This document shows, piece by piece, positions 1-7,589 of a stretch of 21,213 nucleotides of DNA. Positions within the stretch are counted from its first letter, which is position 1, and every line of letters begins with the position of its first letter. Origin of the DNA: Alsobacter sp964544365 (lineage in GTDB: Bacteria; Pseudomonadota; Alphaproteobacteria; Rhizobiales; Beijerinckiaceae); assembly GCA_964544365.1 (NCBI GenBank), contig CAZJCW010000049.1:1-21213 (forward strand), in the 5' to 3' direction. The position numbers were made by a program, and so were the translations under genes. Under the pieces are notes generated by a model. The model saw only the letters and a list, made by a program, of their open reading frames with translations. It was not told the DNA's origin and ran no database searches.

Positions 1-818
1 TTGGTGTCGATGCCGGCCAGTTCCTCTTCACCGACCGAGAACGCCACGACCGGGATGTCCTTGGCCTTGATGCCCTGGTTACCAAGCTCCTTGTAGAAGG
101 GAACGTTGGCATCGCCATTGATAGTCGACACCACCGCGGTCTTCTTGCCGGCCGAACCGAACTTCTTGATGTCGGCAACGATCGTCTGCCAGTCGGAATG
201 ACCGAACGGCGTGTAGTTGATCATGATGTCTTCCTGCTTGACGCCTTTCGACTTCAAGTAGGCTTCGAGGATCTTGTTGGTCGTGCGCGGATAGACGTAG
301 TCGGTGCCCGCGAGCACCCAGCGCTGGACCTTCTCGTTTTCCATCAGGTAGTCGACGGCCGGAATCGCCTGCTGGTTCGGGGCGGCGCCGGTGTAGAAGA
401 TGTTGCGGGACGACTCTTCGCCCTCGTACTGCACCGGGTAGAAGAGGATGCCGTTCAGCTCCTCGAACACCGGCAGCACGGACTTGCGGGACACCGAGGT
501 CCAGCAGCCGAACACCGCGGCGGCCTTGTCCTTGGTGAGCAACTCGCGCGCCTTCTCGGCGAACAACGGCCAGTTGGACGCCGGGTCCACGACGACGGCC
601 TCGAGTTTCTTGCCGAGCACGCCGCCCTTCTTGTTCTGCTCCTCGATGAGCATCAGCATGACGTCCTTCAGGGTCGTCTCGCTGATCGCCATCGTGCCCG
701 ACAGCGAGTGCAGGATGCCGACCTTGATGGTGTTCTGCGCCTGTGCGCCGAACGCCGCGAGAGCGACGCCGGTGGCGACGGCGGCGCCGGCCAGGAAATT
801 GCGGATGTTAAGACTCAT
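1..818 (-). CDS. urtA: Urea/short-chain amide ABC transporter substrate-binding protein, partial
   Basis: This is the 5' part of a periplasmic binding protein gene; the window cuts it after 272 codons, where the family usually has about 400-430 residues. Residues 1-28 form a Sec-type signal peptide ending in AFGAQAQ. The mature part carries sequences typical of UrtA/FmdD proteins: HSLSGTMAISE near residue 36, GCWTSVSRKSVLPVFEE, LFYPVQYEG and NQQAIPAVDYL. The family captures urea or short-chain amides for a UrtBCDE-type ABC importer; any such transporter genes would lie beyond the left edge. The ATG at 816-818 is preceded by GAGGGG at a 7-nt spacing. A sigma-54-type promoter lies just upstream at 859-873, which fits nitrogen-limitation control. 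The urea versus amide (FmdD) choice cannot be settled from this fragment. Confidence 0.9.
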   Translation of the reverse strand, partial: MSLNIRNFLAGAAVATGVALAAFGAQAQNTIKVGILHSLSGTMAISETTLKDVMLMLIEEQNKKGGVLGKKLEAVVVDPASNWPLFAEKARELLTKDKAAAVFGCWTSVSRKSVLPVFEELNGILFYPVQYEGEESSRNIFYTGAAPNQQAIPAVDYLMENEKVQRWVLAGTDYVYPRTTNKILEAYLKSKGVKQEDIMINYTPFGHSDWQTIVADIKKFGSAGKKTAVVSTINGDANVPFYKELGNQGIKAKDIPVVAFSVGEEELAGIDT

Positions 819-858
819 GAGTGTCCCCTCGGAACCGGATTGACCGAGTCACGCAATC

Positions 859-873
859 GCAAGGGCCGTGCCA
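859..873 (-). promoter_or_regulatory. Sigma-54 (-24/-12) promoter for urtA-like gene
   Basis: On the minus strand the sequence reads TGGCACGGCCCTTGC. It matches the sigma-54 core TGGCACG-N4-TTGC, with exactly 10 nt between the GG (-24) and GC (-12) doublets. Transcription would begin near 847, giving a leader of about 30 nt before the ATG at 818. Sigma-54 plus NtrC control of urea uptake genes is established in proteobacteria. I saw no convincing NtrC enhancer pair in 880-1099; that stretch holds only a CACCGGTG palindrome at 961-968, a short AT-rich part around 1005-1060, and no gene. Confidence 0.75.
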
Positions 874-1099
874 GACGCGGCGAGGGGCGGTTGGACAACT
901 ATTCCGAGTGATTCAGAGGCAAAACGTCGCACCCTGCACGCAAGGGCGGCAGCGCCGACCCACCGGTGCCGGTTCCGGATGCCGGATGGGTCACTCACGG
1001 CGCGATTATACCGAGGACGAATATCTGCTCAGAAAATAGACACAAGGTTCAAAATTCGGCGAGCCGGCCGCTGCTCCGCGCCTCGGATGGGGACGACGC

Positions 1100-2647
1100 C
1101 TATTCCCGGGGTACGGAGCCGCGCGGCCCTGTCCAGTGCCTCACCCCGTGGCGACCGAGCTTCATGTTGGGCAGCGACCGCTCCGCGTGCAGCATCCGGT
1201 GAGACAGGAGGCGGCGCGCCAGGCGAGCCACTTCCCCCTGGCACGCAGGGTCTCCGGCAAGGTTCACGAACTCGCCGGGGTCGTTCTGCAGGTCGAACAG
1301 CAACGGCGGCAGCGTCGTGAAATGCACGTATTTCCAGCGTTCCTCCCGGATGACATCCAGCGTGCACTGGTCCGGCAGAAGACCGAGGTCTTGCTCGATC
1401 CCGCCGCCGAGGCTGCGGAAGTCGAATTCCCAGAACGCATAGTCCCGCCAGTCGGACGGACTTTCGCCACGCAGCCACGGCATCAGCGACACGCCGTTCA
1501 TGTCCTGCGGAACCTCGAGCCCCAACCAGTCCAGGATGGTGGGAGCGATGTCGACGCTCTCTGTGAAGGCGTCGATGACGCGCCCGGCCGCCTCGGCCGG
1601 CATCCCCGGTGCCCGGATCACCAGCGGGATGTGGTTGGACGGTTCGAAATATCCGCCCTTCCCCCAGCACCAGTGGTCGCCAAGCATTTCGCCGTGGTCG
1701 GCGGTGACGACGACGAGCGTTTCCTCCCACTCCCCCGTGGCCTTCAGGTGGGCGACGAGCCGCCCGAGATGGGCGTCCACCTCGGCGATGAGGCCGAGAT
1801 AGACCGCCCGCATCGCCATGAGATCATCCGGCGACACGCGCAGGGGGTTCACCTGGCTCTTCAGGTAGTCGTGGCTGTCCTGCTCGCCCAGCCAGGCGGC
1901 CAGGAACGGATGCGACGAGCGCTCGGCATCGAGCGACGCGCAGCGGCTCAACGGCGCAATGGCCGTGGGTTCCACGAGAGTGTTGTAGGGCGCCGGCGCA
2001 ATGAAAGGCGGGTGGGGGCGCATCCAGACGAGATGGACGAACCACGGATCGTCCCGGCGCAGCAGCCACCAGTCCAGCAGCCGGTTCGTGAGCCAGGCCG
2101 TGTCCGAATCGTCAGCCGCGTAGAGGGCAGGCGCCCGCGAAAAGGTCGCCATCTTCCGGTTCGAACCGGGGTGATTGTACAGATCGTGCAGCCTCTCCGG
2201 CACCGTGTAGCCCTTGCGGGCGAGGTCGGTCGCCCATGGCTGCAGGCTGAGTTCGTTGTGGGCGGCCTCGAGCCGGAGACCGGGAAGGATGCCCTCGAAG
2301 CTGCGCGTCCGGGGATCGTCTGGCGCCACCGTCCGCGGATCGACCGACGAATCCGTGTAGCCGAAGAGCACGGGATCGTACCCGCCCATGCGCACCTGCA
2401 ATGCAAGGTTGGAGAAACGCGCATCGAGCGGCGTCGCATTCCGCACGGAACGATGGACGAAGGGGTAGAGCCCCGTCAGCAACGTGGCCCTGGCCGGCCC
2501 GCACGGCGCCGCAGGCGTATAGTGACGCGTGAACCTGACGCCTTCGGACGCCAGCGCGTCGAGGTTCGGCGTGAGGCTGAAGCCCTTGTGAAGGGTAGCA
2601 AAATCACCCCGCCACTGGTCGGCGGCGATGAACAGCACCTTGCGCAT
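1100..2647 (-). CDS. Sulfatase / phosphonate monoester hydrolase-like enzyme (alkaline phosphatase superfamily)
   Basis: A 515-residue hydrolase with no evident signal peptide, so probably cytoplasmic. The nucleophile motif C-G-P-A-R (C49) should be converted to formylglycine. Metal ligands are visible as D10-Q11 (IAADQW) and D317-H318 (VTADHGE). H212 (MRPHPPF) and K330 (WGKGGY) fit active-site positions of the family. Length and motif order (TPNLDALASEG, CGPARATLLTGLYP, TESVDIAPTILDWLG, KYVHFTTLPPLLFDL) resemble rhizobial phosphonate monoester hydrolases, which are promiscuous for phosphonate and phosphate diesters and sulfate esters. The start at 2647 is chosen because GGAAGG sits 7 nt upstream; an in-frame upstream start at 2710 lacks this. 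It is divergent from the arsR-type gene across 166 bp. The natural substrate is not determinable here; a plain arylsulfatase or choline-sulfatase-like role is the alternative. Confidence 0.88.
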   Translation of the reverse strand: MRKVLFIAADQWRGDFATLHKGFSLTPNLDALASEGVRFTRHYTPAAPCGPARATLLTGLYPFVHRSVRNATPLDARFSNLALQVRMGGYDPVLFGYTDSSVDPRTVAPDDPRTRSFEGILPGLRLEAAHNELSLQPWATDLARKGYTVPERLHDLYNHPGSNRKMATFSRAPALYAADDSDTAWLTNRLLDWWLLRRDDPWFVHLVWMRPHPPFIAPAPYNTLVEPTAIAPLSRCASLDAERSSHPFLAAWLGEQDSHDYLKSQVNPLRVSPDDLMAMRAVYLGLIAEVDAHLGRLVAHLKATGEWEETLVVVTADHGEMLGDHWCWGKGGYFEPSNHIPLVIRAPGMPAEAAGRVIDAFTESVDIAPTILDWLGLEVPQDMNGVSLMPWLRGESPSDWRDYAFWEFDFRSLGGGIEQDLGLLPDQCTLDVIREERWKYVHFTTLPPLLFDLQNDPGEFVNLAGDPACQGEVARLARRLLSHRMLHAERSLPNMKLGRHGVRHWTGPRGSVPRE

Positions 2648-2744
2648 CCGGCACACCTTCCAGGACAGAGTTCTACGCCCGCCGAGGGACGGGATCGAAT
2701 GAGCATGCAATCCCCGATTTATGCCCGGGGAGAGGACAATAGTC

Positions 2745-2772
2745 TTTACGAGACACGCACGGCGTGTCTAAC
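2745..2772 (+). promoter_or_regulatory. Candidate promoter of the arsR-type gene
   Basis: TTTACG (2745-2750) and TCTAAC (2767-2772) are separated by 16 nt and each match four of six consensus sigma-70 positions. The perfect inverted repeat at 2751-2769 fills the spacer, which is where a repressor would block RNA polymerase. The match is modest, so this is a proposal. Confidence 0.35.
2751..2769. promoter_or_regulatory. Inverted repeat, candidate operator for the ArsR-type regulator
   Basis: AGACACGC-ACG-GCGTGTCT is a perfect 8-bp inverted repeat with a 3-nt spacer. It lies in the 166-bp region between the divergent sulfatase and arsR-type genes, 44 bp before the regulator's start. ArsR-family dimers bind inverted repeats and commonly autoregulate, so this is the best operator candidate in the interval. 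A smaller palindrome, TTCCGGAA, lies at 2793-2800. Confidence 0.5.
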
Positions 2773-2813
2773 GTGCGTTCGGCAACTGAAAATTCCGGAA
2801 ATACCCCTCCTAA

Positions 2814-3167
2814 ATGGCTACGCCTTTCCCGATGGAACAGATGGCGCGCAATGCGCGCGACGCTTCCGCACTCCTGAAGGCGTTGTCGCATGAGGCGCGC
2901 CTGATGATCATGTGCCTTCTGATGGAAGGCGAACGCAGCGTGACGGATCTCGAGCGCGCACTCGGTCGCCGGCAGGCGGCCGTGTCGCAACAACTGGCAC
3001 GGCTGCGCCTCGACGGGCTGGTTCGCGCCCGGCGCGACGGCAAGACGATTTTCTACAGCATCGAGTCCGGGCAGGCCCGCATGATCATGCAGGCCGTGGC
3101 CGCGGCGTTCGTGCAGGACGACGCGGACGGCGCTGACCTCGGCGCCGGTGACGCAAGGCGTCGCTAG
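2814..3167 (+). CDS. ArsR-family winged-helix transcriptional regulator
   Basis: A 117-residue DNA-binding protein. ALLKALSHEARLMIMCLLMEGE (about residues 19-40) followed by SVTDLERALGRRQAAVSQQLARLRLDGLV is the winged helix-turn-helix of the ArsR/SmtB superfamily, closest by eye to the BigR/SqrR/YgaV branch. The wing is RRDGKTIFYSI. BigR/SqrR sensors use two conserved cysteines to detect persulfides; here only the first (C34) is present, and the C-terminal helix reads AAAFVQDD without a cysteine. Disulfide-type sensing is therefore unlikely and the inducer is unknown. The start has a weak ribosome-binding site; an internal ATG at 2832 is possible. The divergent sulfatase gene is the likely target, and the inverted repeat at 2751-2769 the likely operator. 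Confidence 0.88.
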   Translation: MATPFPMEQMARNARDASALLKALSHEARLMIMCLLMEGERSVTDLERALGRRQAAVSQQLARLRLDGLVRARRDGKTIFYSIESGQARMIMQAVAAAFVQDDADGADLGAGDARRR

Positions 3168-3175
3168 CGACGCCT
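3156..3175. terminator. 20-bp perfect palindrome between convergent genes
   Basis: The 20 bp read identically on both strands (AGGCGTCGCT and its complement). The TAG stop of the arsR-type gene (3165-3167) sits at the centre, and the stop of the convergent isomerase gene is at 3200. As RNA it would fold into an 8-bp stem with a CUAG loop from either direction, as expected of a bidirectional terminator, but no U-tract follows on either strand. A protein-binding site is the alternative. Confidence 0.4.
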
Positions 3176-3199
3176 CTGCCCGCCGCACCGGGCCCCGCT

Positions 3200-3973
3200 T
3201 CAGCGCGCCCGCCAGGGGGCGTACCAGGCCAGCCCGTCGAGCGTCGCGGCGCGGGGACGGTATTCGCACCCGACGAATCCCGCATAGCCGAGGCGATCGA
3301 GCGTCTCGAAGACGAAACGGTAATCCAGTTCCTCGCCCTGCGGTTCGTTGCGCGAGGGAATGCTGGCGACCTGCACGTGGCCGGTGATCGGCAGAAGCGC
3401 CTCCAGACCGCGCGTCACGTCCCCGTGCAGGATCTGCCGGTGATAGACGTCGAACTGCAGCCGCACCGGGGCTGGTCCGAGATCGGCGATGAAGGCCGCG
3501 GCAAAGCCGAAATCGTTGAGGAAATAGCCCGGCATGTCGCGCCCATTGATCGGCTCCAGCATGACCGAGACGCCAAGGCGGTCCATCCGGTCCGCCGCAT
3601 GCAGCACGTTGGCGCGATAGACGGCCACGCTCGATGCATCGCGCGGAACAAGGCCGGCCATCACGTGAACGCGCTTCACCCCGGTGGCGGATACATAGCG
3701 TTCGGCCTTGGCCACGGAGGCCCTGAACTCCTCCTCCCGACCCGCAATCGCGGCCATGCCGCGCTCCCCCGCTGCCCAGTCGCCCGGAGGCAGGTTGAAC
3801 AGCGCCTGCGTGAGACGATGCTTTTGCAGCCGTGCGCCGATGGCATCGGCATCGTGATCGTAAGGAAACAGGAACTCCACGGCGTCGAAACCCGCATCGG
3901 CCGCGGCAGCGAACCGGTCCAGGAAGTCCCACTCGTTGAACATCATCGACAGGTTGGCGGCGAAGCGGGGCAT
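3200..3973 (-). CDS. otnI: Hydroxypyruvate isomerase / 2-oxotetronate isomerase family (Hyi/OtnI)
   Basis: A 257-residue TIM-barrel sugar-phosphate-isomerase-like enzyme. The N-terminus PRFAANLSMMFNE and the motif GFDAVEFLFPYD (about residues 28-39) are characteristic of Hyi/OtnI proteins. Likely metal-site and active-site residues are E140 (VMLEPING), D175 and H178 (LQFDVYHRQ), Q201 and E237 (FVGCEYRP). The family interconverts hydroxypyruvate with tartronate semialdehyde, or 2-oxotetronates with their 3-oxo isomers. The ATG at 3971-3973 has GAGG 7 nt upstream. It lies 89 nt after the stop of the M50/HlyD gene on the same strand and could be read through from it, though the functions are unrelated. 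Neighbouring otnK/denD-type kinase and dehydrogenase genes are absent, so the exact substrate is open. Confidence 0.85.
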   Translation of the reverse strand: MPRFAANLSMMFNEWDFLDRFAAAADAGFDAVEFLFPYDHDADAIGARLQKHRLTQALFNLPPGDWAAGERGMAAIAGREEEFRASVAKAERYVSATGVKRVHVMAGLVPRDASSVAVYRANVLHAADRMDRLGVSVMLEPINGRDMPGYFLNDFGFAAAFIADLGPAPVRLQFDVYHRQILHGDVTRGLEALLPITGHVQVASIPSRNEPQGEELDYRFVFETLDRLGYAGFVGCEYRPRAATLDGLAWYAPWRAR

Positions 3974-4062
3974 GGCTGGACCTCGAGCTGGCGACGATCA
4001 CAGCCAACCCCGGAGCGGTGCCCATGTCCAGCCCCGTGGGATCGCCATGATCACAGCAAGGT

Positions 4063-6168
4063 TCACGCGCCCGATTCGCGGATCAGGACGCCGACGACCT
4101 GACGGGCGATCCGCGCGGCGAAGCTCTCAGGTCGTCCCTCGAGCACGACCGTACCACGCAGGGTCACGATCGGGGCCGCCGCGTCGGCATGAAGGGTCGC
4201 GCGGTACACGGCCACTCCCGCCTTCAGGCGCCGCCCGTCCGGAACTGCCTCGACAGGGCCCTCGTTCACCGAGGCCAGCACGGCAAGATCGATATCCTCG
4301 ACCGCCGTGCGCCCCAAGGTCGCCAGCGTCACCGGGATCGCCGCGAGAAGGGCATCCTCGGGCACGAACCGGCCGGGCGCCCCAGGTTCGAGGCGACGCA
4401 TGTCGGCTTCGGCGACGTAGCCCCGAACGTCCGCGCTTTCGGGACCCACGATGCGGGCCACCTGCGTGCGGAGGCCAACCCACACGCCGGGGCGGAGCGC
4501 CGGATCGAGTTCGCGGACAACGCCGGTCGTTGGGGCCCGCAGCACGAGGTCGGCGATCTGGGCCTCCAGGGCAGCCGCCCGCTGCCGTTCGGCCTCGACC
4601 TGACGGCCGAGCACCACCCATTCGGACCGCTCGGCGGCATCTGCGGCAGCCCTGTCGTGGCGGCGCTCCAGCAGCGAAAGACGCTGCCGCGAACGCTGCA
4701 GTTCCGCTTCGAGGTCGGGCGAGCGAAGGACGAGGAGCACATCGCCGGCCATCACTTGCGCTCCGGCCTGAATCGCAATGCGGTCAACCTGTCCCGCTGC
4801 ACGGGGGAACACGGCCGAGTCGGCCGCCGCGCCGGCCACGGCCGGGATCCGCACCGCAGTGGACCAGGGGATCGTCGCCACGAGGGCGAGGCAGCACAAC
4901 AGGCCGAGGGTGAGGTAGGTGCGGGGACGACGCATCAGGATGTTCCGTCCTGTCCAGAGGATGGAGAGCTCCTGGAGAATGGGCCGGGCGATGAACCAGC
5001 CGATCTCGATCAGGAACAGGATCACGCCGAGCACCTTGAACGTCATGTGGTAGACGAGCAGGGCGATGCCGAGGAAGAGGAAGAACCTGTAGAGCCAGAT
5101 CGCGTAGGCGTAGAGGGCGAGTATCACGAGCGTGCGCCGGGCGAACGGCTCCGGCGGCTCCGCGCCGAGCCCGAACAGCACCTCGCGCATCATCCAGCGG
5201 CCGACGACAATGGCGCGCGTCTGGAGGTTTGGAATTCCGGTCGCGTCGGCGAGGATGTGGTATCCGTCGAACCGCATGAACGGATTCATGTTGAGCACGA
5301 GGCTCATCGCGAGGCTCGTCGTCGCCGTGATGAAGGCGATCGAACGGGCCATCCCGTCCGGCAGGAAAACCCATAGCGTCAGCGCGACCGCGGCGAGCAT
5401 CAACTCGGCCAGCATCCCGGCACTGTCGATGGCGAGGCGCTGCCGGCGCGACTTCAGCCGCCACGCGTCGCTGACGTCCGAATACAGGAACGGCGCCAGC
5501 ACCATGAGGGCGACACCCATCGACGGAACGCGCACGCCGTAGCGGGTCGCCATCAGCGCATGGCCGAGTTCGTGCACCGCCTTCACGCCCACGAGGCTCA
5601 CGGCATAGAGAGCGGCGCCCTCCAGCGTCAGGAAGGATACGGCGGTCGCGACGAAGGCGTCCCACTGCCGCACGACCAGCGCAAGGGAGAACAGGCCGAG
5701 GGCCAGCAGCGACCACAGCACCGGCGGTGCAAACACGGCATTGGCCAACGGCACGCAACGATCCAGGACTCGCTGGGGCCGGATCAGCGGGATCTTGACG
5801 AACAGGTAGTTGTGAATCAGCCAGGCGAGCCAATGATGGCTGCGCGCCTTTTCGCGCGCTACGAGGTCAGCCGTTCCCCCGGCGGGATCCCGCGTCAACT
5901 CGTGCGCCGAGAGGAAGGAGACGACGCCGTCGATCTCGGCGTCGGTCACGATTCGACCGGCCTTCGCAGCCAGGGCGGCCTTGATCCCGGATCGCGTGCC
6001 CGCCGACCACGCGGACAGGATCTCGAGCGCACCTCGCCCGATCTGGTAGTAACGATGCCGCACGGGGTCGAGGACGACCCAGCCAGGTGCGCCGGACGCC
6101 AGGGTCGACGACGGGTGGATCCGAAGATCCTCCCGCAACGCCGGCAGCTGATCCGTGGAACCGATCAT
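4063..6168 (-). CDS. PqqD-like / M50 site-2 protease / HlyD-type fusion membrane protein
   Basis: A 701-residue inner-membrane protein with three parts. Residues about 10-95 (GWVVLDPVRHRYYQIG, then EIDGVVSFLSAHEL) resemble a PqqD-like domain. Residues about 145-435 hold roughly eight membrane segments with an intact M50 zinc site: HELGH at 199-203 and NPFMRFDG at 295-302, with D301 as the likely third ligand. Residues about 440-600 form a HlyD-type adaptor: lipoyl halves (AAGQVDRIAIQAGAQVMAGD and LRAPTTGVVREL) flank a coiled coil at about 484-545. It is the last of four coupled genes and starts 4 nt after the preceding stop. The family is seen in genomes beside adaptors and TolC proteins; whether it cleaves a substrate or serves as the inner-membrane export platform is not known to me. 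No signal peptide is seen, as expected for a cytoplasmic N-terminus. Confidence 0.85.
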   Translation of the reverse strand: MIGSTDQLPALREDLRIHPSSTLASGAPGWVVLDPVRHRYYQIGRGALEILSAWSAGTRSGIKAALAAKAGRIVTDAEIDGVVSFLSAHELTRDPAGGTADLVAREKARSHHWLAWLIHNYLFVKIPLIRPQRVLDRCVPLANAVFAPPVLWSLLALGLFSLALVVRQWDAFVATAVSFLTLEGAALYAVSLVGVKAVHELGHALMATRYGVRVPSMGVALMVLAPFLYSDVSDAWRLKSRRQRLAIDSAGMLAELMLAAVALTLWVFLPDGMARSIAFITATTSLAMSLVLNMNPFMRFDGYHILADATGIPNLQTRAIVVGRWMMREVLFGLGAEPPEPFARRTLVILALYAYAIWLYRFFLFLGIALLVYHMTFKVLGVILFLIEIGWFIARPILQELSILWTGRNILMRRPRTYLTLGLLCCLALVATIPWSTAVRIPAVAGAAADSAVFPRAAGQVDRIAIQAGAQVMAGDVLLVLRSPDLEAELQRSRQRLSLLERRHDRAAADAAERSEWVVLGRQVEAERQRAAALEAQIADLVLRAPTTGVVRELDPALRPGVWVGLRTQVARIVGPESADVRGYVAEADMRRLEPGAPGRFVPEDALLAAIPVTLATLGRTAVEDIDLAVLASVNEGPVEAVPDGRRLKAGVAVYRATLHADAAAPIVTLRGTVVLEGRPESFAARIARQVVGVLIRESGA

Positions 6169-6172
6169 CGCG

Positions 6173-7588
6173 TCAAAGCCAGACGTGCTGACGCAGTGCC
6201 GTGATCGGCCGGCGCAACAGCATGTAGCCGAGGCTCACCGTTTCGCCGCGCACCTGGGCCGTGCCGCGATAGCCAAGGCGCGGGAGAGGCCCATCCCCGG
6301 CGAGGTTCGCACGCAGGACGAAGGCGAGGCCTCCCGCAGGCTGCGGCGTCGCGTGGAATGCGGCCTCGACCACCGTCGCGTCGAGAGGGGCGAGCGGATC
6401 GGCGTCGAGGTAGATGCGGACGGCAGCCCCCTCGCGCGCCAGCAGGGCATCCTTGACCGGCAGTTCGATGCGGAACTCGACCAGCGCCGGATCGGCCAGG
6501 GTCATCAGGCGCTCGCCGGTCGAGACGGGCCTGCCCTCGATATCCTTGCGCCCCGCGAAGACGGCCACCCCGTCCTGTTCCGCCCGCACGACGGACCGCT
6601 CGAGTTGCTCCCGCGCCGCGTCACGCTCGGCCTCGGCGAGGCCGAGTTCGGCAGCGGCCACGGCCAGTTCGCGGCGGGCCGTCTTGTCCTGGAAGGCCGC
6701 TTGCAGCAACCGCTGCTCGCGGGCGCGGGCGACAGCGACCGACTGCTCGGCGACCTCGAAGCGGCCACGGGCGGCCGTGTCGACGAAGCGCACCAGCACG
6801 TCACCCTTTCGCACCGTGTCGTTGGGCGAAACCTCGACGGAGGCGACGACGCCATCAAGCGGCGCGTTGACCACCACCGCGTCGCGAGGGACGACCTCTG
6901 CTGGCGCCATGGCCGTGAGCGGGACGGGAATGAAGGCAAGCCCGAGCAGCACAGCAAGGACCAGAGGCGTGACGAACCGTCGCCAGGATCGGTCGCGCAG
7001 CCCGGCGCGGCCCAGAAGAGCAGCCCAGGCGTGGCCGTAGCTTTCGGCGAGCCGGGCCGCGAGAGCCACGTCGCGCTCGGTCCACGCCGCGTTCCGGGCG
7101 AGCAGCACCGCCGCGAAGATCCTGCCGTCCCGCGTTGCAAGCGGCAGCAGGCAACAATGCGGAAAGGGATGGTCGGCGGCCTCCCGGCCGGCCAGTTCCG
7201 CCATCGTCGTCAGCACCGGCGCGCGCGCCGGGTTCGCCCTCAGGCGATCCGCGACACCCTGCTCCAGCGCGACCACCAAGGGCGATGTGCGCTCGACGCT
7301 CGATTGGGCCGATGCGGTGACCATCCGGCTTCGTCCGGACCGCAGCCTGAAAACGAAGGCCTGTCCGCAGGGCACGAGCCGACGCCAGTCGTTCGCGATG
7401 ACGTGCGCCAGTTCCAGCGGCGTGGCGGCCGCCCGGGCTGCCGCTTCGAGCGATAGCAGAAGGTCGACCGGGGATGATCCCGGCGCTCCCGCCGCCGCTC
7501 CGGGACCGGACGAAGCAGGCGCCGCGACGCCGGGGGACGGCTCCTTGCCGGGTCCTGCCACCCGCTTCAGCAGCGGCTTCATGGCCAT
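6173..7588 (-). CDS. HlyD-family adaptor with N-terminal GAF-like domain
   Basis: A 471-residue membrane-anchored protein. After a low-complexity Ala/Gly/Pro-rich start, residues about 41-195 look like a cytoplasmic GAF-type sensor domain (VDLLLSLEAAARAAATPLELAHVIANDWRRLV by pattern, then LLPLATRDGRIFAAVLLAR). One membrane segment follows at about 205-223. The periplasmic part is an adaptor with lipoyl halves (APLDGVVASVEVSPNDTVRKGD at about 242-263, later VRAEQDGVAVF) around a coiled coil, then a beta-barrel domain. It starts one base after the stop of the upstream adaptor gene (TGAGATG) and ends 4 nt before the M50 gene, so translation is probably coupled. A second ATG lies two codons in. 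A sensor fused to an adaptor is unusual and could tie export to a cytoplasmic signal. The ligand is unknown. Confidence 0.83.
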   Translation of the reverse strand: MAMKPLLKRVAGPGKEPSPGVAAPASSGPGAAAGAPGSSPVDLLLSLEAAARAAATPLELAHVIANDWRRLVPCGQAFVFRLRSGRSRMVTASAQSSVERTSPLVVALEQGVADRLRANPARAPVLTTMAELAGREAADHPFPHCCLLPLATRDGRIFAAVLLARNAAWTERDVALAARLAESYGHAWAALLGRAGLRDRSWRRFVTPLVLAVLLGLAFIPVPLTAMAPAEVVPRDAVVVNAPLDGVVASVEVSPNDTVRKGDVLVRFVDTAARGRFEVAEQSVAVARAREQRLLQAAFQDKTARRELAVAAAELGLAEAERDAAREQLERSVVRAEQDGVAVFAGRKDIEGRPVSTGERLMTLADPALVEFRIELPVKDALLAREGAAVRIYLDADPLAPLDATVVEAAFHATPQPAGGLAFVLRANLAGDGPLPRLGYRGTAQVRGETVSLGYMLLRRPITALRQHVWL

Positions 7589-7589
7589 C

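Noticed and set aside
1136..2893. A long plus-strand open frame opposite the sulfatase gene
   Set aside because: Low-complexity Arg-rich translation, no ribosome-binding site, and it overlaps a complete sulfatase with intact catalytic residues.
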